A DNA stretch of 64,000 nucleotides from Devosia marina. GTDB taxonomy: Bacteria > Pseudomonadota > Alphaproteobacteria > Rhizobiales > Devosiaceae. Shown here one piece after another: positions 26,226 through 34,583 of this stretch. A program made the position numbers and the translations under genes. The notes under the pieces were generated by a model. It saw only the letters and a list, made by a program, of their open reading frames with translations, was not told the origin of the DNA and ran no database searches. How positions within the stretch are numbered: position 1 is the stretch's first letter; every line of letters begins with the position of its first letter. The stretch lies in assembly GCF_009758415.1 (NCBI RefSeq), contig NZ_WQRF01000001.1:124001-188000 (forward strand), written 5' to 3'.

Positions 26226-26948
26226 ATGCAGACGGTTCGCAAGGATATCCACAATTCGGAAATTCCGGTTCTTTGCCAGAGTTGTGAGGCGCGGCACCAG
26301 GGAATTTGTGGGGCGCTGAGCGGCGAAGAACTTACCGCGTTGGCAAAATCCACCCGCCGTGTACACAAGGATGCCGGCGAGGAACTGATGGCCGATGCCA
26401 TGCCGATCGCCAGCTATGCCAGCGTGCTGCGGGGCGTGATCAAACTGTCCAAGGTGCTCGAGGATGGCCGCCAACAGGTTGTGGGGCTGCAGTTCGCGCC
26501 CGACCTGCTCGGTCGTCCCTTTGCCACGGAAAGCCGGGTGACCGCCGAGGCGGCTTCGGACGTCGATCTCTGTGTGATCCCCAAGCCCGCGCTGGAAGAG
26601 CTGCTGTCTCGCAGTGCGCCGCTGGAACACCGGGTGATGATGCAGGCCCTGCGCGAACTCGATGAGGCGCGCGACTGGATGGTGACGCTGGGGCGCAAGA
26701 CCGCAGCCGAGAAGGTGGCAAGCTTTCTTTACCTGATCGCCACCCATATGGACCCGACTGACGATGCGCCGGAAACGAGCTTCGACCTCCCCCTGAGCCG
26801 GGCCGATATTAGCGATTTCCTTGGCCTGACCGTGGAAACGGTCAGCCGCCAGATCAGCCGGCTCAAGGCCGACGGCGTCATTGGCATCGTCAATTTCCGC
26901 CAGATATCCGTGCCCGACCTGGCACGGCTCAGGCTACGCTGCGGCTAA
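26226..26948 (+). CDS. fnrL: FnrL, oxygen-sensing CRP/FNR-family regulator
   Basis: A 240-residue activator that senses O2 through a [4Fe-4S] cluster. The four cluster cysteines are seen: C17, C20 and C28 in CQSCEARHQGIC, and C116 in DVDLCVIP. The effector beta-roll follows, then the dimer helix and the helix-turn-helix SRADISDFLGLTVETVSRQISRL. Its E..SR contacts predict a TTGAT-N4-ATCAA target, and exactly that box lies between cydD and cydA. Start: the ATG at 26226 has CAGGAG at good spacing; the ATG at 26220 is too close to it. It converges with cydC with a four-base overlap. Confidence 0.92.
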   Translation: MQTVRKDIHNSEIPVLCQSCEARHQGICGALSGEELTALAKSTRRVHKDAGEELMADAMPIASYASVLRGVIKLSKVLEDGRQQVVGLQFAPDLLGRPFATESRVTAEAASDVDLCVIPKPALEELLSRSAPLEHRVMMQALRELDEARDWMVTLGRKTAAEKVASFLYLIATHMDPTDDAPETSFDLPLSRADISDFLGLTVETVSRQISRLKADGVIGIVNFRQISVPDLARLRLRCG

Positions 26949-28597
26949 TCCAGTCTTCCATTGTCCAGCGTGAGAACCCGATCCACAGTGCCCTCCGGAA
27001 TGGCGGCATGGGTGACCATGATCACCGTGCGGCCCTGCGAGGCGCTGGCGAGGACCTTGAAAAACGCTTCCTCGGTCTCCCGGTCGAGCGCATTGGTCGG
27101 CTCATCGAGCAGCAGCACCGGGGCATTTGACAACAGCGCACGTGCCAAGCACAGCCGCCGGGCCTGACCGGCCGACAAGGTGCGGCCAGCTTCCCCGACC
27201 AATGTGTCGAGACCCTTGGGGAGGGCGCTGACATGCTGCGCGAGCTGGGCCTTGCCCAGGGCGGCCCAGAGCTCTTCTTCGCTCGCATCGGCGCGGCCAA
27301 TCAGCAGATTGTTGCGGATCGTATCGATAAACACCGGGCTGTCCTGGCTGAGCAGGGCCATGTGTCGGTGAATGTCATCGCTGCGAAAAGCGGGCAGGGC
27401 GCTTTCGCCGATGCGGATGCCACCGGCCTGGGGATCGGCAAAGCGCAGCAGGAGCCGCAACAGGGTGGTCTTGCCGCCGCCACTGGGCCCGGCAATGGCC
27501 AGCCGCTCGCCGGGGGCGACAGTGAAAGAAATATCATGCAGCACCGGGGGCAGGCCGGGATAGCCAAAGCTCACCGCTTCGAAGCGGATTGGCGCATTGC
27601 CGGGGATGGCCAGGGGCGCGGCCGGTTCCGCCACCGTCGGCGGCAACTCGGCCAGCGCCACCAGGCGCTCGGCAGCGGCCATGGCCTGTGTAGCTTTGCT
27701 GGTGCTGCGCACAATCAGGCTCGTGACCTCGAAGCTGCCCAGCACGGCCAGCAACAGGCCGGCCATTAGCGGGCCATCGATCTGGCCGGCCTCCAGTGCC
27801 ACCAGCCCGGCCCAGAGCGTGCCGATCAACGCGCCGGCCGCCAGCATCTGGACCGTTAGCCCGCCAAGGCTGGTGATGGCCCCCAGACGCAGATGCAGGC
27901 GGGAAGCATGCTGGCCCGCGGCCTCGAACTTTCCGGCAGCATTGCCCAGCGCGCCGAGCAGGATCAGGTCCGCATGGCCATTGATCCCATCAAGCACCTC
28001 CATGCGCAGGTCGGCCCGGGCCGCAACACTGTCGCGCCCGGCCTTGCGGCCCAGCAGGACCATTGTTGTGGGCACGGCCAACCCCGCCAGCGCCAGCGCC
28101 AGGCCATAGGGCAGGGCAGCACCGGGGAGGAATATCGCCAGAATGACCGTCATTGCCGTACCGACCACCATTGCCGCAGCCAGCGGCCCGATGGCGACCA
28201 GGAAGGCCGTGTCCAGCGCATCGATATCGGCGGTCAGCCGCGACACCAGATCGCCATGGCGCAGCGAGCGGTCGGGCAGGGGCAGGCGCGGGAACAGCCG
28301 GGCAAACAGCCAGCCGCGCAGGTCGGACAGCAATCTGAGCGTGGCATTGTGGCCCACCAGCCGCTCGCCATAGCGCGCCAGGATGCGGATGAATGACAGC
28401 CCGCGCACCATGGCCGAGGGCACGAACAGGTTGAAACCCAGCCCGGCGGTGGTCAGCGCTGTCGCGGTGATGAACCAGCCCGAGGTGCCCAGTAGCGAAA
28501 CCCCGGCCAGCAGCGTGGCCAGCGACAGGATCAGCGCCAGCAGCAGCGCTCCGCTGCGCTGCCGGAACAGGGGCAGGAAGGTCAGCAGCGCCTTCAT
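26945..28597 (-). CDS. cydC: CydC subunit of the cysteine/glutathione exporter for cytochrome bd assembly
   Basis: A 550-residue half-transporter with an N-terminal six-helix exporter domain and a C-terminal ATPase. Walker A is GPSGGGKTT (about residue 369), the signature is LSAGQARR and Walker B is VLLLDEPTNALD. With CydD it forms the heterodimer that exports thiols to the periplasm, needed to assemble cytochrome bd. The ATG overlaps the cydD stop by four bases. CydC rather than CydD is chosen by its second place in the operon and its start, LLTFLPLFRQRSGALLLALILS. Confidence 0.9.
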   Translation of the reverse strand: MKALLTFLPLFRQRSGALLLALILSLATLLAGVSLLGTSGWFITATALTTAGLGFNLFVPSAMVRGLSFIRILARYGERLVGHNATLRLLSDLRGWLFARLFPRLPLPDRSLRHGDLVSRLTADIDALDTAFLVAIGPLAAAMVVGTAMTVILAIFLPGAALPYGLALALAGLAVPTTMVLLGRKAGRDSVAARADLRMEVLDGINGHADLILLGALGNAAGKFEAAGQHASRLHLRLGAITSLGGLTVQMLAAGALIGTLWAGLVALEAGQIDGPLMAGLLLAVLGSFEVTSLIVRSTSKATQAMAAAERLVALAELPPTVAEPAAPLAIPGNAPIRFEAVSFGYPGLPPVLHDISFTVAPGERLAIAGPSGGGKTTLLRLLLRFADPQAGGIRIGESALPAFRSDDIHRHMALLSQDSPVFIDTIRNNLLIGRADASEEELWAALGKAQLAQHVSALPKGLDTLVGEAGRTLSAGQARRLCLARALLSNAPVLLLDEPTNALDRETEEAFFKVLASASQGRTVIMVTHAAIPEGTVDRVLTLDNGRLD

Positions 28598-30318
28598 GCG
28601 ACACCTCGCTTCGTCCTGGGCAGCGGGGTGGCAAAGAGGTCTCCGCCGGTGAGCCGATAGGCCTTTTCCATGCGCGCGGCCAGGGCCTCGGAATGGGTGG
28701 CGATCACCATGGTGCGGCCTTTGGCATAGGCCAGAAGGTTGGTGGCGATTTCCTGCTCCATATTGGCATCGAGATGCGCGGTTGGCTCGTCGAGCAGGAT
28801 AAGCCCCGGATCGCGCAGGAACAGGCGCGCCAGCGCGACGCGCTGCGCCTGCCCGCCCGAAAGCCCGATGCCATCTTCACCCACCAGCGTATCCAGCCCC
28901 TCGGGCAGGCCGAGGGCAAAATCGGTCACCAGGGCGCGCTCGGCGGCGCTCTCGATTGCCTGCCGTGTCGCGCCGGGGCTGGCCATGGCGATGTTGTGGG
29001 CCAGACTCGCGTGAATGATGCGCGGCTTCTGCGTCAACAGGAAGCTGCGGGCCCGCAGCTCGGCCTCCGGCCATTGCCCAAGCGGGCGGCCATCGAGCAG
29101 AATCTCGCCCGTATGCTCGCGCAGCCCTACAATGGCCTCGAGCAGGGTTGATTTGCCGGAGCCGCTGGGGCCGAGCAGCGCGATGGTCTGGCCGGCGGGC
29201 ACATCGAGTGACAGGTCGAGCGCGACGCTGGCCATCCGATCTGGTGTGCGCAGGGTGACGCCGGTAAGGCGCAGGGCAAGGGCCGGACCCGGGCGCGGGG
29301 CAATGTCATCCAAGGGCGACGCTTCCGCCGCCGGGTTGCCGAGCTGCCGCTCGATCTCCAGCATGGCTGACCGGGCCGTGTCGCGGTCGTGATAATGCGA
29401 AGCGAACAGGCGCAACGGATTATACACCTCGGGTGCCATCAGCAGCAGGAACATGCCCAATTGCAAGGTCAGCGGGCTGGAGCGCAATTGCAGATAATCA
29501 ATGAAGGTCAGACCCACATATAGGGCAATGCCGGCCACCCCGAGCGCCGCGAAAAACTCCAGCACCGCCGATGACAAAAAGGCAATGCGCAGCACCTTGA
29601 GCGTGCGCAGCCGCAGCGCCTCGCTGGCGTCGATGATTCCTGCGGTCTCGGCCGCTTCCCGCCCGAACAGTTTCAGCGTCAGCAGGCCCCGCAGCCGGTC
29701 GGCAAAGCGGCCGGAGAGATGGCTGAGCGCTCGCGCCTGCCGGTCGGTGGCAAGCTGGGCGCCCCAGCCCACCAGCGCCATGAACACCGGAATGAGCGGT
29801 GCGGTCACGAGAAACAGCACGCCAGCGACCCAGTCGAGCGGCAGGATGATGGCGCCGAAGATCAGCGGCAGCAGCGCCGCCTGCATCGCGGCGGGCAGAT
29901 AGCGCGCGAAATAGCCCTCGAGCGCATCCACCTGGTCGACTATCGCTGCGGCCGCGATGCCGGAGGGCGCGGTGTCCGTGGCGCGCGGTGAGCGCGCCAG
30001 CAATTGCACCATGAGGCCGCGCCGCAGATGTGACTTGATGGCCTCGGCACCGATCAGCCCGGCCTGCTCGCCCAGCGCGCCCAACAGTGCTCGCATCAGC
30101 AACAGGCCGAGGATGAGCGCAACTGGTGGCACCAGCGCCGCCGCCGGCTCGCCCATCTCGATGGCGCGGCCCAGCACATCGGCCAGCGTCCAGGCCTGCC
30201 AGACCAGCAACAAGCCACCAGCCAGGGGCGCCGCGATGGCAATGAGGAGGGCAGCGCCACCCTTGCGGGTCAGGCCGTCGAGCGCCTTGGCTTTAGTCTT
30301 GTTCTTCTGGGCTGACAC
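28594..30318 (-). CDS. cydD: CydD subunit of the cysteine/glutathione exporter for cytochrome bd assembly
   Basis: A 574-residue ABC half-exporter. The membrane domain comes first (LAGGLLLVWQAWTLADVLGRAI..., TLKLFGREAAE coupling region). The ATPase domain has Walker A GPSGSGKST, signature LSGGQAQR and Walker B LILLDEPTAHLD. It starts with GTG (GTG TCA GCC); no clear ribosome site is visible. It is first of the cydDC operon, divergent from cydABX across a 173-base region with an FNR box, so both halves of the system are probably controlled together by oxygen. Confidence 0.9.
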   Translation of the reverse strand: MSAQKNKTKAKALDGLTRKGGAALLIAIAAPLAGGLLLVWQAWTLADVLGRAIEMGEPAAALVPPVALILGLLLMRALLGALGEQAGLIGAEAIKSHLRRGLMVQLLARSPRATDTAPSGIAAAAIVDQVDALEGYFARYLPAAMQAALLPLIFGAIILPLDWVAGVLFLVTAPLIPVFMALVGWGAQLATDRQARALSHLSGRFADRLRGLLTLKLFGREAAETAGIIDASEALRLRTLKVLRIAFLSSAVLEFFAALGVAGIALYVGLTFIDYLQLRSSPLTLQLGMFLLLMAPEVYNPLRLFASHYHDRDTARSAMLEIERQLGNPAAEASPLDDIAPRPGPALALRLTGVTLRTPDRMASVALDLSLDVPAGQTIALLGPSGSGKSTLLEAIVGLREHTGEILLDGRPLGQWPEAELRARSFLLTQKPRIIHASLAHNIAMASPGATRQAIESAAERALVTDFALGLPEGLDTLVGEDGIGLSGGQAQRVALARLFLRDPGLILLDEPTAHLDANMEQEIATNLLAYAKGRTMVIATHSEALAARMEKAYRLTGGDLFATPLPRTKRGVA

Positions 30319-30391
30319 CGGGTGAATAGACCTGCGATCCGAATGGTGAAGTGGGTACCTTTTACCCTAGCGCGGCAGCCAGCCAAGCACC

Positions 30392-30405
30392 TTGATCTGA
30401 ATCAA
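30392..30405. promoter_or_regulatory. Perfect FNR/FnrL box between cydD and cydA
   Basis: TTGATCTGAATCAA is an exact match to TTGAT-N4-ATCAA. It lies 74 bases before cydD and 87 bases before cydA. A class II position (-41.5) would put the cydA start near 30440, leaving a leader of about 50 bases. A separate inverted repeat, GGGTA/TACCC at 30353-30367, sits closer to cydD and is unexplained. Confidence 0.88.
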
Positions 30406-30491
30406 TGCGGCGGTCAGTCTGGCTGCGCTAAGCAAGGGGGCACCAGACGGCCCCGACTCTGGCCGTCGCAACCGGAGAGATAGAACGTGCC

Positions 30492-32087
30492 ATGATAGAC
30501 ATGCTCGTCGTCGACCTCTCGCGCTGGCAATTTGCCGCTACCGCGATGTATCACTTCATCTTTGTGCCCTTGACCCTGGGGCTCTCTTTCATGATGGCCA
30601 TCATGGAGAGTGTCTATGTGATGACCGGGCGTGACGTCTGGCGCAAGGCTACCCTGTTCTGGGGAACCCTGTTCGGCGTCAATTTTGCCATGGGCGTGGC
30701 CACTGGCATTGTCATGGAATTCCAGTTCGGCATGAATTGGAGCTATTACAGCCACTATGTGGGCGACGTGTTCGGGGCGCCGCTGGCCATTGAGGGCCTG
30801 ATGGCCTTCTTCCTCGAAGCCACCTTCGTGGGCCTGTTTTTCTTCGGCTGGGACCGGCTGAGCAAGGTGGGGCACCTGGTTGTCACCTGGCTCGTCGCTT
30901 TCGGCGCCAATTTTTCCGCGCTCTGGATCCTGATTGCCAATGGCTGGATGCAGAACCCGGTTGGCGCCAAGTTCAACCCCGACACCATGCGCATGGAAAT
31001 CACCGACTTCATGGCGGTGATCTTCAATTCGGTGGCCCAGGCCAAATTCGTGCACACGGTCAGCGCCGGCTATGTCTGCGGCGCCATATTCGTGCTCTCG
31101 ATTTCGGCGCTGTTCCTGGTCAAGGGAAAGCATGTCGAAATGGCCAAGCGCTCGGCCGTCGTTGCCGCCAGCTTCGGCCTGGCCTCAGCCCTTTCGGTCG
31201 TCGTGCTGGGTGACGAAAGCGGTTATGTGGCGACCGAACACCAGATCATGAAGGTCTCGGCGCTCGAAGCGGCATTCCACACCGAGCCGGCACCGGCGCC
31301 ATGGACCATTCTGGCCATTCCCGGCGAAGACGGCGAACCGGTCTGGTCGCTCTCCGTGCCGTGGGTTGGGGGTCTCATCACCACGCGCTCGCTCGATAAG
31401 GAATTGCCGGGTATCCACGAACTGGTCGACCGGGCGCAGGACCGTATCCGCTCTGGCATGGTCGCCTATGAGGCGCTCAAGCAGATCCGCGCCGACGGCA
31501 GCAATGCCGAAGCGCGTGCCGTGTTCGAGGAGACCTGGCCAGACCTTGGCTATGGCCTGCTGCTCAAGCGCTATCGGGACGATGTGCAGAACGCCACGGA
31601 CGAGGAAATTGTCCAGGCAGCCGAGGACACCGTGCCCGATGTCTGGCCGCTGTTCTGGACCTTCCGCATCATGATGGGGCTAGGCTTCTTCTTCATCGCC
31701 TTCTTCGGGCTCTGGTTCTACCGCGCGTCGCGCGGCTGGATCGACACCAACAAGCCGCTACTGTGGTTCACGGTGTTCCTCTTGCCCACGCCCTGGATTG
31801 CCATCGAAAGCGGCTGGTTCATTGCCGAGTTCGGACGACAGCCCTGGGTGGTGGAAGGTGTGCTGCCCACCTTCTATGCAGCTTCTGGCCTGCAGGTCAT
31901 GGACCTGGTCCTGTCGCTGACCTTCTTCGTACTGCTTTACACGGTGCTGCTGGTCATCATGGTCATGCTCATGGTGCGCATCATCAAGGCCGGCCCCAAG
32001 GAGAAGCTGTTCACCAATGATGATGAGGACGATTTCGTCATCACCACCCTGCCTGCCACCCCTGCAACCAAGGAACTTGGCTCGTGA
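30492..32087 (+). CDS. cydA: Cytochrome bd quinol oxidase subunit I
   Basis: A 531-residue inner-membrane haem protein that oxidises quinol and reduces O2 to water with high affinity. Haem ligand regions are visible: His in MYHFIFVPLTLG (haem b595, about residue 21), His in KFVHTVSAGYV (haem b558) and Met in FRIMMGLGFFF. The long periplasmic quinol (Q) loop lies between about residues 255 and 380, which makes this the long-Q-loop subfamily like the E. coli enzyme. GRQPW is present. It leads cydABX and follows the FNR box, so expression should rise under low oxygen. Confidence 0.95.
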   Translation: MIDMLVVDLSRWQFAATAMYHFIFVPLTLGLSFMMAIMESVYVMTGRDVWRKATLFWGTLFGVNFAMGVATGIVMEFQFGMNWSYYSHYVGDVFGAPLAIEGLMAFFLEATFVGLFFFGWDRLSKVGHLVVTWLVAFGANFSALWILIANGWMQNPVGAKFNPDTMRMEITDFMAVIFNSVAQAKFVHTVSAGYVCGAIFVLSISALFLVKGKHVEMAKRSAVVAASFGLASALSVVVLGDESGYVATEHQIMKVSALEAAFHTEPAPAPWTILAIPGEDGEPVWSLSVPWVGGLITTRSLDKELPGIHELVDRAQDRIRSGMVAYEALKQIRADGSNAEARAVFEETWPDLGYGLLLKRYRDDVQNATDEEIVQAAEDTVPDVWPLFWTFRIMMGLGFFFIAFFGLWFYRASRGWIDTNKPLLWFTVFLLPTPWIAIESGWFIAEFGRQPWVVEGVLPTFYAASGLQVMDLVLSLTFFVLLYTVLLVIMVMLMVRIIKAGPKEKLFTNDDEDDFVITTLPATPATKELGS

Positions 32088-33229
32088 GTACCATCCCTCT
32101 CGACTACGAAACGCTGCGGCTCATCTGGTGGCTGCTGCTGGGTGTGCTGCTGATCGGCTTTGCCATCATGGGCGGGCGCGACCTGGGCGTCGGGGCGCTG
32201 TTGCCCTTCGTTGCCAGGACCGATGAAGAGCGGCGCGTGCTGCTCAACCTGATCGGCCCGACCTGGGAAGGCAACCAGGTCTGGCTGGTGCTCGGGGGCG
32301 GGGCGATCTTTGCTGCCTTCCCGCCGCTCTATGCGGTGAGCTTTTCGGGCTTCTACCTCGCCATGATCGTGATCCTGCTGGCGCTGATCCTGCGGCCCGT
32401 TGGCTTCAAGTTCCGCGGCAAGGTCAGTGACCCGCGCTGGCGGACAACCTGGGACTGGGCCCTGTTCGTCGGTGGCTTCGTGCCGGCGCTGATCATGGGC
32501 GTGGCCGTGGGCAATGTGCTGTTGGGTGCGCCCTTCCACTTCGACGACAGTCTGCGCATCTTCTACACCGGCAATTTCTTCCAATTGCTGATGCCTTTTG
32601 CCCTGCTGGCAGGTTTGGTCAGCCTGGGCATGATCGTGACTCATGGCGCAACCCTGATCACGGGGCGGACCACCGGCCCGATTGCCGCGCGGGCGCGCCA
32701 GCTTGGCACCCTGTCCGGCATCGCCACCATCGCCCTGTTTGCCATTGGCGGCATCTGGGTGGCCCTGATGAACGGTTATGTTGTGACCAGCACGATCGAC
32801 CCCAATGCGCCAATCAATCCGCTGGGCAAGACGGTCGAACTTGTTCAGGGCGGTTGGCTGCGCAATTATGGCCTTTATCCCTGGATGATCGCGGCGCCGG
32901 TCATCGGCTTTGCCGGCATGGCCCTGGCCACGCTGGGCCTGATGGGCCGCTATCGCTGGCTGGCCTATCTCGGCAGCAGCGCCGGCATTTTCGGCATTGT
33001 CTCTACGGCGGGTGTATCGATCTTCCCGTTCTTCCTGCCGTCATCGTCCATGCCCAATGCAGGCCTGACCCTGTGGGATGCCTCCTCGAGCCATCTGACG
33101 CTGTTCATCATGCTGCTGGCTACGGTGGTCTTTTTGCCCCTCATTATCCTTTACACCGCCTGGGTGTTCCGGGTCATGCGCGGCACGGTGACCACTGAAA
33201 GCCTCTCGAAGAACCCCAACGCCTATTAG
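32084..33229 (+). CDS. cydB: Cytochrome bd quinol oxidase subunit II
   Basis: A 381-residue membrane subunit that supports haem binding in CydA. It starts with YETLRLIWWLLLGVLLIGFAIMGGRDLGVGALLPF, has the conserved GPTWEGNQVWLVLGGGAIFAAFP segment and ends with LPLIILYTAWVFRVMRG. The start is a GTG that overlaps the cydA stop (GTGA), so the two are coupled. Length and motif order fit CydB, not the shorter cyanide-insensitive CioB forms. cydX follows nine bases after its stop. Confidence 0.95.
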   Translation: MSTIPLDYETLRLIWWLLLGVLLIGFAIMGGRDLGVGALLPFVARTDEERRVLLNLIGPTWEGNQVWLVLGGGAIFAAFPPLYAVSFSGFYLAMIVILLALILRPVGFKFRGKVSDPRWRTTWDWALFVGGFVPALIMGVAVGNVLLGAPFHFDDSLRIFYTGNFFQLLMPFALLAGLVSLGMIVTHGATLITGRTTGPIAARARQLGTLSGIATIALFAIGGIWVALMNGYVVTSTIDPNAPINPLGKTVELVQGGWLRNYGLYPWMIAAPVIGFAGMALATLGLMGRYRWLAYLGSSAGIFGIVSTAGVSIFPFFLPSSSMPNAGLTLWDASSSHLTLFIMLLATVVFLPLIILYTAWVFRVMRGTVTTESLSKNPNAY

Positions 33230-33238
33230 GAGAACAAG

Positions 33239-33370
33239 ATGTGGTATTTTTCCTGGATACTGGGGCTCGGCCTGGCGTGCACCTTCGGCATTCTCAATGC
33301 CATGTGGTTCGAAATGCGCGAGGATCGACGCATCGCTCGTGAGCAGGGCCGGGAAACTGCTACCCGCTGA
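33239..33370 (+). CDS. cydX: CydX small subunit of cytochrome bd
   Basis: A 43-residue single-pass membrane protein beginning MWYFSWILGLGLACTFGILNA, followed by MWFEMRED and a basic, charged tail. The MWYF-W-LG-lA core and the W-E after the helix are typical of CydX/YbgT, which stabilises the CydAB haem site. A TAGGAG site overlaps the cydB stop, and the ATG comes nine bases later. It is last in the operon and followed by a terminator. Proteins this short are easily missed. Confidence 0.93.
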   Translation: MWYFSWILGLGLACTFGILNAMWFEMREDRRIAREQGRETATR

Positions 33371-33407
33371 CGCATGGCTGTTGACCAACTGGTCAAAAAA
33401 CCAGAAG

Positions 33408-33437
33408 CCGGATCCGCATGACCGCGGGTCCGGTTTT
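33408..33437 (+). terminator. Intrinsic terminator of cydABX
   Basis: A ten-pair stem (CCGGATCCGC with GCGGGTCCGG, one wobble) and a six-base loop are followed by TTTTG. It lies 37 bases after the cydX stop. The next 195 bases up to the DUF1127 gene show no other gene. Confidence 0.85.
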
Positions 33438-33632
33438 GTTATGAAAATTCAGTGACTTGATGTCTCAGGTGAGAGCGTCGTGCTGCCACAATGCCGCCGC
33501 AGTCGGGGCGTGATTGCGACAGCTTTGCCTGTTTCGTTTGCATTAGGTGCATAACGGATGTGCAGAATGACCACCTACTAATCACGACCGGAGTGATCTA
33601 GATAAGGGTCATCAAACGAAGGGGAAACCGAA

Positions 33633-33779
33633 ATGAACATTGCCAAGAAGATCGCCGACTTTGCCAAGTACCAGCGCACCATGCGCGAGCTGAACAGCCT
33701 CGACGCCCGTCAGCTGCACGACCTCGGCATCACCAGGGGTGATATCCGCGCCATCGCTCGCGGCACCTACGTGAACTAA
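33633..33779 (+). CDS. DUF1127 small protein (YjiS-like)
   Basis: A 48-residue basic protein ending in the DUF1127 core: TMRELNSLDARQLHDLGITRGDIRAIARG. Such proteins are common in alphaproteobacteria. A few act as RNA-linked regulators of growth or phosphate and carbon metabolism, but this one cannot be assigned a role. A purine-rich stretch (AAGGGGAAACCGAA) precedes the ATG. It stands alone, between the cydABX terminator and its own terminator. Confidence 0.88.
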   Translation: MNIAKKIADFAKYQRTMRELNSLDARQLHDLGITRGDIRAIARGTYVN

Positions 33780-33828
33780 TCCGCGATTGTCGCCCCTAAG
33801 GCGGCATTGACCTCCAGGTCATCCGATG

Positions 33829-33853
33829 AAGGCGTCCTCCCGGGCGCCTTTTG
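33829..33853 (+). terminator. Intrinsic terminator after the DUF1127 gene
   Basis: A nine-pair stem (AAGGCGTCC with GGGCGCCTT, one wobble) closes a TCCC loop and runs into TTTTG. It lies 50 bases past the stop. Confidence 0.85.
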
Positions 33854-33880
33854 TCGTTTCTGGAACAGAAAAGGCTCCTC

Positions 33881-33980
33881 AGGCCTTCGGCCGACCTCTC
33901 CCCCTTAAAGGGCAGTGTCGCTGCAGCGCCTGCCTTCGTCATCTTTCCCTTGGGGAAGAGGCCGACGGCTTAGCCGGCGG
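33881..33980. repeat. Multi-palindrome intergenic element A
   Basis: About 100 bases between the DUF1127 terminator and the ybaK end hold several GC-rich inverted pieces. One is CCTCTCCCCC, answered by GGGGAAGAGG about 50 bases later, each next to a GCCGAC or GGCCGA stretch. It resembles the element at 40008-40111 in its CCTCTCCC/GGGAGAGG arms. It may be a decayed copy of the same intergenic repeat family; no gene is present. Confidence 0.4.
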
Positions 33981-33997
33981 TGACGGGCCTGGCGGCG

Positions 33998-34471
33998 TTA
34001 CCGCACCAGGTCGGCTACGACACACCCCAACACCGCGACCAGATCCTCGGGCCTCATCTTGATCTGCAATCCCCTTTGCCCGCCATTGAGGAAGATTGCA
34101 TCATGGAGCGTGGCCAGTTCGTCCAGCGCTGTCGGCACGAGTTTGCGCTGGCCCAGCGGGCTGATGCCGCCCACCTTGTAGCCGGTCAGGCGCTCGGCAT
34201 TGGCCGGCTTCATCATCTGCGCCGACTTGCCGCCCAGCGCCGCCGCCAGCTTCTTCATGTTCACTTCTTCATCCGACGGCACGATGACGCAGACCGGCTT
34301 GCCATCAAGCTCGGCCATCAGCGTCTTGAACACTTCAGCGGGAGAAACGCCCATCGCCTCGGCCGCCTGCAACCCGACCCGCTCGGCATTGGGGTCGTAA
34401 TCGTAGTGCGCGAGACTGAATGAAAAGCCGGCCTTGGTCAGCGCCAGCGTGGCGGGCGTGGTCTTCGACAT
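33998..34471 (-). CDS. ybaK: Cys-tRNA(Pro)/Cys-tRNA(Cys) deacylase YbaK
   Basis: A 157-residue cytosolic editing enzyme of the YbaK/EbsC branch of the ProRS INS-domain family, which hydrolyses mischarged Cys-tRNA(Pro). Key segments are VFKTLMAELDGKPVCVIVPSDEEVNMKKLA (with the conserved lysine of the FKTL region), LTGYKVGGISPLGQRK and the terminal MRPEDLVAVLGCVVADL. It follows rhaI on the same strand but is separated by a terminator, so it probably has its own weak promoter. Length matches the family. Confidence 0.9.
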   Translation of the reverse strand: MSKTTPATLALTKAGFSFSLAHYDYDPNAERVGLQAAEAMGVSPAEVFKTLMAELDGKPVCVIVPSDEEVNMKKLAAALGGKSAQMMKPANAERLTGYKVGGISPLGQRKLVPTALDELATLHDAIFLNGGQRGLQIKMRPEDLVAVLGCVVADLVR

Positions 34472-34504
34472 GAAAAGGTTCTAGCGCCCCGAAACGAAAA
34501 GCAA

Positions 34505-34532
34505 AAGGCCCGGCGCTTGCGCACCGGGCCTT
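34505..34532 (-). terminator. Intrinsic terminator of the rhaDI operon
   Basis: On the minus strand a perfect nine-pair stem AAGGCCCGG/CCGGGCCTT with a ten-base loop is followed by TTGCTTTT. It lies 52 bases past the rhaI stop and separates rhaDI from ybaK. Confidence 0.85.
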
Positions 34533-34583
34533 CCGTTTTCCTTGGCGGGGAGGTGCCGCGGAAAATCTGTGTTGAACCTGACC

